Source of the DNA: DTU018 sp964618175
GTDB taxonomy: Bacteria; Bacillota; Syntrophomonadia; Syntrophomonadales; Syntrophomonadaceae
Assembly: GCA_964618175.1 (NCBI GenBank)
Contig: CAZTZX010000021.1
Span: 1-29,018, forward strand
Reading direction: 5' to 3'
Length of the DNA stretch: 29,018 bases
Shown here piece after piece: positions 7,538-14,872 of the stretch. Within the stretch, counting starts at the first letter, position 1. Each line of letters begins with the position of its first letter. The notes beneath the pieces are model-generated. The model did not search any database and had not been told where the DNA came from. It worked only from the letters and a program-made list of their open reading frames with translations. The translations under genes and the position numbers were made by a program.

Positions 7538-9073
7538 ATGGAAATAACAACTAATATTAAGCAAAACAATAAGTACATAATGGTGGCAAATCTATTAATT
7601 ATTATACTAGGTGGGCTGGCTACCATTGGGATATATTTCTCAGGCATAGGAAGCGAAAATCTAACCTTAATAAAAACTATATTGACTATCGGAATCACCC
7701 TATCCATATGGCTGATTGTAAGATATCTGTGCGTTAGAATAGATGACCGAGTAAGCCCTTTTTTGGTGACAGCCACAACCGTGATCAACTTTTTTATTTT
7801 CCAATATTCTATGGGAGCAGCGGAGTTATTTACCCTGGTTTTTGTTGCCGTTATCTTAGCCCAGCTTTATTTCAATATCAAAGTTGTACTCTTCACCACT
7901 ATCTTGGCCGTCATCTCTCAGATAGTGATTTTGACATTACAGCCACATCTTATACCAGATGGTGCTTCGTCAGACTTGGCTATACGATTTTGCATATTTC
8001 TTTGGGCAATTATAGCAGCGACTGTAGTAGCTTTCGCTGGCAATAAAATGATTAGTCAATTAGGCAGAGAGAAACAAAGAATGGCTGATATAAATGATAA
8101 AATCATAGCTTCAGCTAAAGGATTAGTTGGCCAATCTGACGGGGTTTATAATGAGGCAGAAGGCCTTAAAGGAACCACAAACTCACAACGTAAAGCATTT
8201 GAGCAAGTTATAAACGGCTTTGAGGATATAGCAGCAAACACCCAGAACCAAGCCTTAGCAACAGAAAACACCATGCAAACGGTTTCTGATTTGTCAGAGC
8301 AACTTTCGGGCATAAGAGATAAGTCCAGCCAAAGCATTGATATGGTTAAAGAACTACTCGACATAGTAGAAAAAGGCAAGGATTCAATGGATAAATCGCT
8401 GAATCATGTTGAAATAACCTCCAATACTATTGTAGATGTAGCATTAGCTGTAAAAGAACTAAATGAGAATTCGCAAAAGATAGGCGATATTGTAGACACT
8501 ATCAAAGACATCGCCAACCAAACTAACTTGTTAGCCCTAAATGCAGCCATTGAGGCCGCCCGCGCAGGCGAGCATGGGAAAGGCTTTTCTGTAGTAGCGG
8601 ATGAAGTCAAAAAGTTAGCAGAGCAATCGGCTGAGGCGACTAACAACATTTCAGAAATAATCATGAAAGTATTGAGCTCCACCGAAGAAACTATAGCCAA
8701 AACCAAGACTAGCGAAGAGTCCTTTGAGGAGCAAGAAGAAATAGTCAGTGAAACAGGGAAGATATTCGAGACCATAGGTGAAGAAACTAAGGTAATTAAT
8801 AACACATTAGGCGAAATATCAGAGTTCTTCATCGATCTATTTTCAGCTTTTGAAGTGGTTGGAGAAAATATAAAACAAGTAAGCGCTAGTGCTGAAGAAT
8901 TAGCAGCCAACACCCAAGAAATAACCGCGATAACGCAAAGCCAGGTGTCGTCAGTAGAACAAATAGCAGACTCCGCCGAGAACTTAGAGGAATTAGCCAA
9001 GAACCTAAAAAGCAGCGGGGATGATCTTGTTAATGTAGTAGAAGTTCATTCTTCGCGTTCTGGCGGTCACTAA
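7538..9073 (+). CDS. Methyl-accepting chemotaxis protein with six-TM N-terminus
   Basis: A 511-residue chemoreceptor. The N-terminal ~170 residues form about six membrane helices (roughly 14-36, 43-62, 73-90, 95-112, 116-135, 148-168) with only short loops. There is no extracellular ligand domain and no obvious HAMP domain. The rest is the long helical cytoplasmic signalling domain, with the invariant hairpin tip NQTNLLALNAAIEAARAGE followed by GKGFSVVADEVKKLAEQSA, which docks CheA/CheW. Glu/Gln-rich methylation-type heptads lie on both sides (for example VSASAEELAANTQEI). No CheR-tethering pentapeptide is present at the C-terminus. AAGGAGG lies about 12 bp before ATG 7538. The gene stands alone after a long structured leader. 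By analogy such receptors sense membrane-near or intracellular signals; the ligand is unknown. Confidence 0.92.
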   Translation: MEITTNIKQNNKYIMVANLLIIILGGLATIGIYFSGIGSENLTLIKTILTIGITLSIWLIVRYLCVRIDDRVSPFLVTATTVINFFIFQYSMGAAELFTLVFVAVILAQLYFNIKVVLFTTILAVISQIVILTLQPHLIPDGASSDLAIRFCIFLWAIIAATVVAFAGNKMISQLGREKQRMADINDKIIASAKGLVGQSDGVYNEAEGLKGTTNSQRKAFEQVINGFEDIAANTQNQALATENTMQTVSDLSEQLSGIRDKSSQSIDMVKELLDIVEKGKDSMDKSLNHVEITSNTIVDVALAVKELNENSQKIGDIVDTIKDIANQTNLLALNAAIEAARAGEHGKGFSVVADEVKKLAEQSAEATNNISEIIMKVLSSTEETIAKTKTSEESFEEQEEIVSETGKIFETIGEETKVINNTLGEISEFFIDLFSAFEVVGENIKQVSASAEELAANTQEITAITQSQVSSVEQIADSAENLEELAKNLKSSGDDLVNVVEVHSSRSGGH

Positions 9074-9269
9074 TGCCTTTACCGGCGGCCGCTTGGCATG
9101 GGCGAACTATTCAGGCGGAAGGCGGAGCAATTATGGGGACTGTTGTTTACGAATCGGCACCCAAACACAATCATAAATTAATCAAGATGCAGTCAGGATT
9201 ATGTCAATAGATAACATAAGAACAGGGAATATTTTCGATCTCGTAGGTTTAGCGCAGCGGCTTGAAAAG

Positions 9270-10229
9270 TTAGTCGGCAGATTTCCAGTCGATGATTTTA
9301 AAATTGCCGTCCTGATCTATGATTGTATAAAAAGTGAGCTTTTGAACAGGGATAAAGTTATTTTCACTGGGTTTGCCGACTTCCGTGTCCACCCGGTAAA
9401 CGCTCAGGTAGTCTTTATACACATCGACCCAGCTTAATCGACTTGCTATTTTGATATCCTGCCCCTTGAGCTGTTCACTTGGAGCAGGCAGAGGGAAGTT
9501 ATTGCGCAGCTCTGCCAAAACATAGTCCCCAGCACGCTGAGGCTGATCGGAGTATATCTTGTACATAAAACTTTGCACCGGTGTAGCCGGACTTTTATAC
9601 TGATTATATGAAACTCTATTTATCAGCCTTTCTTTTTGCCAGCGTGGAGTTATGACCAGCCTGGTAGTCCGATCACTTTCTTTGTCGACAATGTTCATGA
9701 TCAGATGATTATCTAGTTGTTGGTGATTTATTTTGCCATCAGCAAAAACCATCACTGCATTACGCACTGGTTCTTCCCACTGACTGCCGTGGCTGCTTTT
9801 CCTGGCCGGGTAAATGTTAAGAGAAAAACTATCCAGTACAGATCCACTAGTGTAAATGTCTTCCGGAGTAATAAAGGTTCCATATATTTTGTATGTCCAG
9901 AAGTCATCTGCCAGCGGGGGCCAGCTGTAAAACACCAGTGCCTTATAAACAGGGTTTCGCCAATTCAAAGGAAGCCCCAACTCGTACATCCTCTGCATTA
10001 CTTGAACACGCCAGGGCATTTCTTCATTATCCATCCAAGTATACCGCTGGTCGTCCAGATTACTGACCCGGATCTCATGGATCAGAAGCTGGCCATCACC
10101 AATAGGGATATTGGCACCAAAATCAAGACAACGGTAGACCATCGGGTGCTGGAAATAAAAATATAGGGTGATCACCAGCCCGATCAATATTATTTTTACG
10201 GGGATACGAACCCACTTCGATTTAAACAT
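9270..10229 (-). CDS. Membrane-anchored protein of unknown function
   Basis: A 319-residue protein. ATG 10227-10229 has AAAGGGAAG at proper distance on the minus strand. A single hydrophobic helix near the N-terminus (residues ~10-27, VKIILIGLVITLYFYF) after basic residues suggests a signal anchor with the bulk outside the membrane. The remaining ~290 residues are rich in Tyr, Trp and Asp, with alternating beta-type segments (QLLIHEIRVSNLDDQRYTW; VMVFADGKINHQ; LSVYRVDTEVGK). There are no cysteine pairs and no catalytic motif that I recognise. The last part (KLTFYTIIDQDGNFKIIDWKSAD) looks like an NTF2- or beta-sheet-style terminus, which is a guess. It is transcribed away from the serpin gene and convergent with the chemoreceptor gene. 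Intact and probably expressed; function unknown. Confidence 0.7.
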   Translation of the reverse strand: MFKSKWVRIPVKIILIGLVITLYFYFQHPMVYRCLDFGANIPIGDGQLLIHEIRVSNLDDQRYTWMDNEEMPWRVQVMQRMYELGLPLNWRNPVYKALVFYSWPPLADDFWTYKIYGTFITPEDIYTSGSVLDSFSLNIYPARKSSHGSQWEEPVRNAVMVFADGKINHQQLDNHLIMNIVDKESDRTTRLVITPRWQKERLINRVSYNQYKSPATPVQSFMYKIYSDQPQRAGDYVLAELRNNFPLPAPSEQLKGQDIKIASRLSWVDVYKDYLSVYRVDTEVGKPSENNFIPVQKLTFYTIIDQDGNFKIIDWKSAD

Positions 10230-10319
10230 TGCATACTTCCCTTTATTTGATGCTTACAGTATATATGATTATGTAGTGGAATGGGGGGAAATACCTATAA
10301 TGGCACCAGACTATAAGTT

Positions 10320-11681
10320 ATGTGCCTTTTCATTTCAAAAGTTTTTAATGTCAATTTCGCTGATAAAAGCACCATTCCCACCATGAACAGATGGATTGAA
10401 GAAAAAACCCATGGTAAAATAACCGATCACGTCACAAGATTGGCTGATAGTCCTTCTTTAGTGGCGTTTAATACTTTATACTTTAACGGCAAATGGCAAA
10501 GCCCTTTCGATCCATCCCAAACCAAACCGGAAAAGTTTGCTCTTAATAACAAAAATACCATCAAGATCGATATGATGAATGACACCCAATGGATCGGATA
10601 TTATGAAAACGAACAAGCTCAGATAGGGAAGTTTGACTACTACGGCTGTTCTATGCTGATCATCCTTCCGAAGGGCAATATCGATGACTATATAAGAAAC
10701 TTGGAAAACCAACAGATTCAAACCGCAGTCCATAATGCCGAGAATAGGAAGGCTAGAGTGAAGTTTCCTAAACTCATTTTGAAGCAAGACAATTGGCTGA
10801 ATGAGCATCTGCAGCTAATGGGGATGAAATCTGCCTTCGACCCTAAGAGAGCTGATTTTACAAGCATGGCAAATAGCGGACTGTTCATCGATACCTTTTC
10901 TCAAGAGTGCTATATGAGCATAGATGAAGAGGGAACTGAAGCAGCAGCTCTAACTTCAGTTATGATGTGCACGGGTGCTCCTCAGCCGGAGCAAGATTCC
11001 CCGGTTGAATTCTATATAAACAAGCCCTTTATTTTTGTTATCAACGACGATAAGAATGGTTTGATTCTCTTTATTGGAAAAGTAGAAGATCCCCAGGCAA
11101 CTGATGGCAGTAGCAACACCAGAACTTCCAAAATTAAAGGTTCTCAAGAAATAGCTAATGATCCCGGGAAAGTGCTTACCGATGACGAATTCGTTTTTGC
11201 CGACGGAGTGCGTTTGGGCATGACTTACGAAGAGGTCTTGCAAATACTGGATGGCTATGATGAGGCTTATGATAATGCTCCAGGAGTAAAATCCGTAATA
11301 AAAGATGGGATTCATTACGGCTTCTATCAGATCGATGAATCATTTACCAATCAATCTGATTTGCCCAGGGATGACGTATACAGGTTGCTGAACCTTTCTT
11401 CCGAGTCATATCAAGGAAAACTTCCGCGGGGAATCAAAATTGGAGACAATATCGAAGATGTGTTAAATAAATTCCCCGGCCAGGATAAAACTCTTCGTAA
11501 ATGGGCCTATCAAATGATTTATGGTAAAGACGAGATTGGAAGTCCGCGCGCCTTCTTGGAATTTACCATGTACAACGAAGCTTATCGATTTGTGGCCACT
11601 ACCAGCAAACAGGTGCTTGAAATAACCTTTGACAGGAACAACCAGGTTCGTTTAATAACATGTGCCAAGGAAGACTCATAG
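10320..11681 (+). CDS. 5'-truncated serpin fused to a C-terminal repeat domain
   Basis: The frame encodes 453 residues. Residues ~7-259 are the C-terminal two thirds of a serpin, a suicide inhibitor of serine proteases: helix F (MNRWIEEKTHGKITDHV), strand 3A (AFNTLYFNGKW), MLIILPKG, and the reactive-loop hinge EEGTEAAA (203-210), which has inhibitory-type small residues. By the usual numbering P1-P1' falls near G219-A220. The loop is followed by NKPFIFVINDDKNGLILFIGKV. The first ~130 residues of a serpin (signal peptide, helices A-E) are missing, and ATG 10320 has no ribosome binding site, so this is probably a 5'-deleted gene. Residues ~285-453 form an extra domain with two similar units (FADGVRLGMTYEEVLQIL and RGIKIGDNIEDVLNKF) of unknown function. 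The long intact frame suggests recent truncation or retained use. Confidence 0.7.
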   Translation: MCLFISKVFNVNFADKSTIPTMNRWIEEKTHGKITDHVTRLADSPSLVAFNTLYFNGKWQSPFDPSQTKPEKFALNNKNTIKIDMMNDTQWIGYYENEQAQIGKFDYYGCSMLIILPKGNIDDYIRNLENQQIQTAVHNAENRKARVKFPKLILKQDNWLNEHLQLMGMKSAFDPKRADFTSMANSGLFIDTFSQECYMSIDEEGTEAAALTSVMMCTGAPQPEQDSPVEFYINKPFIFVINDDKNGLILFIGKVEDPQATDGSSNTRTSKIKGSQEIANDPGKVLTDDEFVFADGVRLGMTYEEVLQILDGYDEAYDNAPGVKSVIKDGIHYGFYQIDESFTNQSDLPRDDVYRLLNLSSESYQGKLPRGIKIGDNIEDVLNKFPGQDKTLRKWAYQMIYGKDEIGSPRAFLEFTMYNEAYRFVATTSKQVLEITFDRNNQVRLITCAKEDS

Positions 11682-11760
11682 GGGAGCCTGTGTAAAAACT
11701 TCTCCACATCCCAAGACTTAACGGACGGGTTTTTATAAAGACAAAGAAAAGAGTACATAT

Positions 11761-11829
11761 TCCGGTGCTGCGGAGCTGCAGTTCCGCAGTTTTGGAAACC
11801 CCCTGTCCGGAACTGTAAACCGCACCGGA
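11761..11829. repeat. Nested palindromic element
   Basis: Outer arms TCCGGTGC (11761-11768) and GCACCGGA (11822-11829) are perfect complements. Each arm also holds an AGTTCCG copy in inverted order. A separate inner palindrome at 11768-11789 (CTGCGGA...TCCGCAG around CTGCAG) can form its own hairpin. It lies in the 239-bp gap between the serpin-like gene and the tRNA. No T-run follows, so I do not call it a terminator. Confidence 0.5.
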
Positions 11830-11885
11830 TAACTATTACCAGCTGAGAAATTTGTCTAGAAACTGGAATACATAGAAATAGAAAT

Positions 11886-11909
11886 GGCGTTCCATTAATG
11901 TGGTACGCC
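11886..11909 (-). terminator. Probable terminator of the tRNA-Arg gene
   Basis: Read on the minus strand, GGCGTACCA (11909-11901) pairs with TGGAACGCC (11894-11886), with one mismatch and a 6-base loop, and is followed by ATTTCTATTTC. It begins 12 bases past the tRNA 3' end. Its left arm repeats the nine bases of the tRNA 3' end including CCA. Confidence 0.55.
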
Positions 11910-11920
11910 TTAATTTTTAA

Positions 11921-11995
11921 TGGTACGCCCGAGAGGAATCGAACCTCCGCTCCCGGCTCCGGAGGCCGGTGCTCTATCCACTGAGCTACGGGCGC
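11921..11995 (-). tRNA. tRNA-Arg (anticodon CCG)
   Basis: The minus strand folds as a complete cloverleaf. The acceptor stem GCGCCCG pairs with CGGGCGT (ending in a G.U pair), followed by discriminator A and an encoded CCA. The D arm is GCTCAGTGGATAGAGC. The anticodon stem CCGGC/GCCGG encloses loop CTCCGGA, giving anticodon CCG, which reads the CGG codon. The T arm carries TTCGATT between GGAGG and CCTCT. At 75 bases with CCA, nothing is missing. Confidence 0.97.
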
Positions 11996-12064
11996 ATAAT
12001 GTGCGTTTCTGATTATAGCAAAATTGCCGGGGCAAGTCAAAAAAACTCTTGTGGTGGTGGGCTT

Positions 12065-13462
12065 TTAAGCTTGATCATCCCTAGCCTCATTTGCATCTGG
12101 TTTTTTGCGAGAAGTATGGGTGGTATATGACAACAATAAACCCGCTAGACAGAGAATAGCTCCGATACGGTATACGGTCTGAATAGCCATCAAGCTGGGT
12201 GATGCTGAGCTGATGGCTATATTTGTTTGCAGTACTGCGGCATAGACGGCTACGGACAGGGCAGTACCTAGAGAATAGGAGAGATTTCTGACTGTAGCGA
12301 TGAATCCACCGGCGTAACCGGCCTGGTCTGGCGGAATTGAACCCATAATGGAACTGCTGTTGGGTGAGCCGAAGGTACCTAATCCCAGCCCGAGCAGTAT
12401 GAGCCCCGCGAAGATGCGAACCGAATCTAGTGAAAGGGTTATGGTCGATAAGGTCAAGTGCGCTAGAGCCATGATCAAGAACGAGGCTGAGGTTAGCCGG
12501 GAGGTCCCCCAGCGATCGGATAAGTTGCCGGCAATAGGGGCCGTTACGGCCATTATCAATGGGGGAATAGTCATATAAAGGCCTGCCTGGGCTGGGGAGA
12601 GGGTTAGTACATTCTGCAGGTAAAAGGGAAAGAGGAAATATATCAGCATATGACTGATATAGCTAATTGCTCCCAGGATATTACCATAAACAAAGGGCTT
12701 TATCTTAAAGAGATCAAAGTTGATCAAGGGGGCAGTGCGGCGCTTCTCAACTACAACAAACAGGGGGATCAACAGGAGCCCGATCATCAGCCAGGCTTTA
12801 TTTACGTCCGGTGACAGGCCCATTACCAGTATAATGGAGGTCAACGCCAGTAATAGAGTTCCCGGGGCATCGAATTTATGCCGTACGGAATCGGTAGATG
12901 GTGCTACCTGTATCATAAAACGGTAAGCCAGGATAACAGCGATAATGCCTACCGGGATGTTGATCAAGAATATACTGGGCCAGCCAAAGTATTCGATCAG
13001 CAAGCCGCCTATGCTGGGTCCGGCCATGTTGCCTATACCGACTATACTGCCGGTGATGCCCAATGCTTTGCCCCGCTCGTTATCGGGAAAGGAATTAGAC
13101 ACAATGCCTATTCCTGTTGCCATCATCATACTGGCGCCCAAAGCCTGAACTATGCGAAAGGATACTAGCAAGAGCAGTGAGGGTGCCAGGCTGCATAGTA
13201 GCGACCCCAGGGTAAATACGATGAAGCCAGAGGTGTATATCTTTTCCATTCCCAGGCGATCACCCAGTCGGCCAAACATAAGGAGACTGGCGGTTATACA
13301 CAGCATATAGGCATTTGTGACCCACTGCACCGCACTCAAAGATATGGAAAAAGACTCGGCTATGCTGGGATTGGCAATGTTCAGTATTCCGCCATCCAGG
13401 GTGGACATGAAAATGCCGAGGCATACTATGATAAGGGTTTTCCATTTATCATCCAACCTCAA
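12065..13462 (-). CDS. MFS drug:H+ antiporter, DHA2 (EmrB/QacA) type
   Basis: A 465-residue major facilitator of the 14-helix DHA2 group, exporting drugs or other amphiphiles by proton exchange. Marks are the TM1 motif LDGGILNIANPSIAES (LDxTIVNVALP class, with a Gly after the Asp), loop 2-3 motif A GRLGDRLGMEKIY, LGASMMMATGIGIVSNSFPDNERGKALG, and antiporter motif C GSIVGIGNMAGPSIGGLL, followed by FGWPSIFLINIPVG, a DHA2 signature. Hydrophobic segments fill the whole length, and a charged linker near residue 200 separates the halves. The start is TTG 13460-13462; the ribosome binding site is weak (AAAGG ~12 bp upstream), so the exact start is uncertain. No regulator gene is adjacent; the gene is divergent from a small membrane-protein gene. 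Substrate is unknown. Confidence 0.9.
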   Translation of the reverse strand: MRLDDKWKTLIIVCLGIFMSTLDGGILNIANPSIAESFSISLSAVQWVTNAYMLCITASLLMFGRLGDRLGMEKIYTSGFIVFTLGSLLCSLAPSLLLLVSFRIVQALGASMMMATGIGIVSNSFPDNERGKALGITGSIVGIGNMAGPSIGGLLIEYFGWPSIFLINIPVGIIAVILAYRFMIQVAPSTDSVRHKFDAPGTLLLALTSIILVMGLSPDVNKAWLMIGLLLIPLFVVVEKRRTAPLINFDLFKIKPFVYGNILGAISYISHMLIYFLFPFYLQNVLTLSPAQAGLYMTIPPLIMAVTAPIAGNLSDRWGTSRLTSASFLIMALAHLTLSTITLSLDSVRIFAGLILLGLGLGTFGSPNSSSIMGSIPPDQAGYAGGFIATVRNLSYSLGTALSVAVYAAVLQTNIAISSASPSLMAIQTVYRIGAILCLAGLLLSYTTHTSRKKPDANEARDDQA

Positions 13463-13554
13463 GACCTCGAACCTTTCCTATTTATAATTCATTACTAATA
13501 CTACCATTTACTTTTGAGGCTTTGGTAATGATTTCGAGGGGAGGGGGAGAAGCG

Positions 13555-13845
13555 GTGGATGTATTTCAATTGATTTTGCTGGCTTTTGTAGGGGAAGCTA
13601 TTTGGGAAACCTTGAAGATGGTATGGCAGAAGCATAAATTTCATCCAGATGTACTGGGATCACTAATAATAGGTATAGTCCTGGCATTATCAACCGGGTT
13701 GAATTTTTTTGAACTGGTGGGTTTGCCGATAATCAATCCGTATATTGGGCAGGTCTTGACGGGCATCCTGGCTTCCCGGGGAGCTAATTTTACGCATGAT
13801 TTGGCGAAAATTGCTCAGGGAATGAGAATCAGAGTGAATTCCTAA
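13555..13845 (+). CDS. Small membrane protein of unknown function (holin-like size)
   Basis: A 96-residue protein. I place the start at GTG 13555 because GGAGGGGG lies 9 bp upstream; an upstream ATG at 13522 is in frame but less well placed. The N-terminus VDVFQLILLAFVGEAIWETLKMVWQ is a hydrophobic/amphipathic helix. Then come KFHPDVLGSLIIGIVLALSTGLNFFELVGLP, a membrane helix with loop, and a C-terminal segment with GQVLTGILASRGANFTHDLAK. I recall similar short Clostridia proteins with a G-x-LTG-x-L-x-SRGANF-x-HDL ending, annotated only as hypothetical. Size and topology resemble phage holins, but there is no lysis or phage gene nearby. It ends one base before the convergent spoIIP stop codon. 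Confidence 0.65.
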   Translation: MDVFQLILLAFVGEAIWETLKMVWQKHKFHPDVLGSLIIGIVLALSTGLNFFELVGLPIINPYIGQVLTGILASRGANFTHDLAKIAQGMRIRVNS

Positions 13846-14796
13846 TTACTCCTGACCTAACACCGCCGTAATAACATCACTTAGCAAGCGAGATGCATGT
13901 GAGGCAATGGTTAGGGAACCCTTATCGGTTCCGATTTCAAAAAGCAGGGCGCGAGGATAGAGATCTTGATTGTAATCGCCTCGTCCCATGTAGATACCTC
14001 GCATCAGCCCTGGGTAGATTTTGTCGGCAGTTGCTTTGACTTGGCGCGCAAATTCGAGATTGGCATTCATGTTGGGGTTGGAGCGGCCAATCACAATCAT
14101 GACCTGGGCCGTTTCAACTCCATTAATAGTGGTCAGATAGGCCCTTAAGGGAGCAGAGTCCCGATGAATATCGAAAACAGCCTCGGGGGTGTCTTTGAGC
14201 GCTTGCACAGCCGTTCGACGCGAGCGACTGTAAGCGTTAATATCATGAGGGTTATGATTGTTCTTCTTATGGACAACAGTGAAGCCGTTGCGTCTAAGTT
14301 CTTCGGCCATAGAGTCGCCTACTTTCAAGATATCACCATCGGGTGGTTCAGCGGACTTTCCGGAAGTAAGAATATATGACTCATCATTATGGGTATGATA
14401 AATGGCCAGTTTTTGACCAGCGGTGCGTAGAATAAGGTTGTTAGGGTAATGAAGGGTGACTGCGGGCAACGACTCAGTAGCTGTTCCTGATTGAGCATTG
14501 GTTTGCGTTTTGCGACGGGCTAGAGCCTTATCACCATCAACACGTATAACGATGTAATGAATATCCTCGGCGCTGATGTACTCATCATTAACCGTAACTG
14601 GCAGACCGGTTTGCAATATAAGATCACCTTCAGTATCACGTACGGTTACGTAAGCAGTGCCAGCCTGGTCGTCGTAACCCCCTGGTTTAGCCGGTCGGGG
14701 TGTGTTCATGGTGTTGACTAAATATGAGATAGCCATAACTCCCAGTAATAAGCCAAAGAATATCCACAGGTAGCGCCGATTGGTTGATGATTCCAT
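13846..14796 (-). CDS. spoIIP: Stage II sporulation protein P (SpoIIP), peptidoglycan amidase/endopeptidase
   Basis: A 316-residue SpoIIP, which with SpoIID and SpoIIM degrades septal peptidoglycan during engulfment of the forespore. Residues 10-27 are a signal anchor. Residues ~48-95 (AYVTVRDTEGDLILQTG, then DEYISAEDIHYIVIRVDGDKA) are the N-terminal domain seen in Clostridial SpoIIP. The catalytic domain follows, with IYHTHNDESYI (132-142, His and Glu of the amidase site), DIHRDSA (209-215), LEFARQVKATADKIYPGLMRGI and ALLFEIGTDKGS. I choose ATG 14796 because AAGGCGG lies 7 bp upstream; a TTG at 14817 would extend it by seven residues. It lies 76 bp after ahcY on the same strand, and its ribosome binding site is inside a hairpin. 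The B. subtilis partner gpr is not adjacent. Confidence 0.93.
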   Translation of the reverse strand: MESSTNRRYLWIFFGLLLGVMAISYLVNTMNTPRPAKPGGYDDQAGTAYVTVRDTEGDLILQTGLPVTVNDEYISAEDIHYIVIRVDGDKALARRKTQTNAQSGTATESLPAVTLHYPNNLILRTAGQKLAIYHTHNDESYILTSGKSAEPPDGDILKVGDSMAEELRRNGFTVVHKKNNHNPHDINAYSRSRRTAVQALKDTPEAVFDIHRDSAPLRAYLTTINGVETAQVMIVIGRSNPNMNANLEFARQVKATADKIYPGLMRGIYMGRGDYNQDLYPRALLFEIGTDKGSLTIASHASRLLSDVITAVLGQE

Positions 14797-14797
14797 A

Positions 14798-14865
14798 AAT
14801 AAACCGCCTTCCCCCAATAGTCAAATCTATTATTTGAAGAAGGCGGCTGCTTTATGCGGTTTATT
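14798..14865 (-). promoter_or_regulatory. Hairpin enclosing the spoIIP ribosome binding site (also ahcY terminator-like)
   Basis: On the minus strand CCGCCTTC (14846-14839) pairs with GAAGGCGG (14811-14804). Outer bases AATAAA/TTTATT extend the helix with a bulge, and CAAAT/ATTTG forms a short inner helix. The 3' arm contains the spoIIP Shine-Dalgarno (AAGGCGG). TTTATTT follows the arm directly, so it may also end ahcY transcripts. It could prevent SpoIIP translation from vegetative ahcY read-through. Confidence 0.55.
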
Positions 14866-14872
14866 GATTTAC

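Noticed and set aside
8404..9000. 198-codon open frame antisense to the chemoreceptor
   Set aside because: It lies completely within the conserved MCP signalling domain; the Ser/Ala/Leu-rich product is typical of the reverse frame of helical, Glu-rich coding sequence, and no ribosome binding site is seen.
9134..9211. Micro-ORF of about 25 codons in the gap after the chemoreceptor
   Set aside because: A purine-rich stretch precedes the ATG, but the peptide shows no recognisable pattern and the 196-bp gap seems otherwise empty.
10300..10386. Alternative start ATG with G-run before the serpin-like gene
   Set aside because: The frame starting at 10300 differs from the serpin frame and ends at TGA 10384-10386, so it cannot supply the missing N-terminus.
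11582..12040. 152-codon minus frame running through the tRNA-Arg gene
   Set aside because: It contains the tRNA in translated form and the end of the serpin-like gene in reverse, so it is not a protein gene.
13555..13845. Phage holin as the identity of the small membrane protein
   Set aside because: Only size and topology fit; no endolysin or phage structural genes are adjacent.
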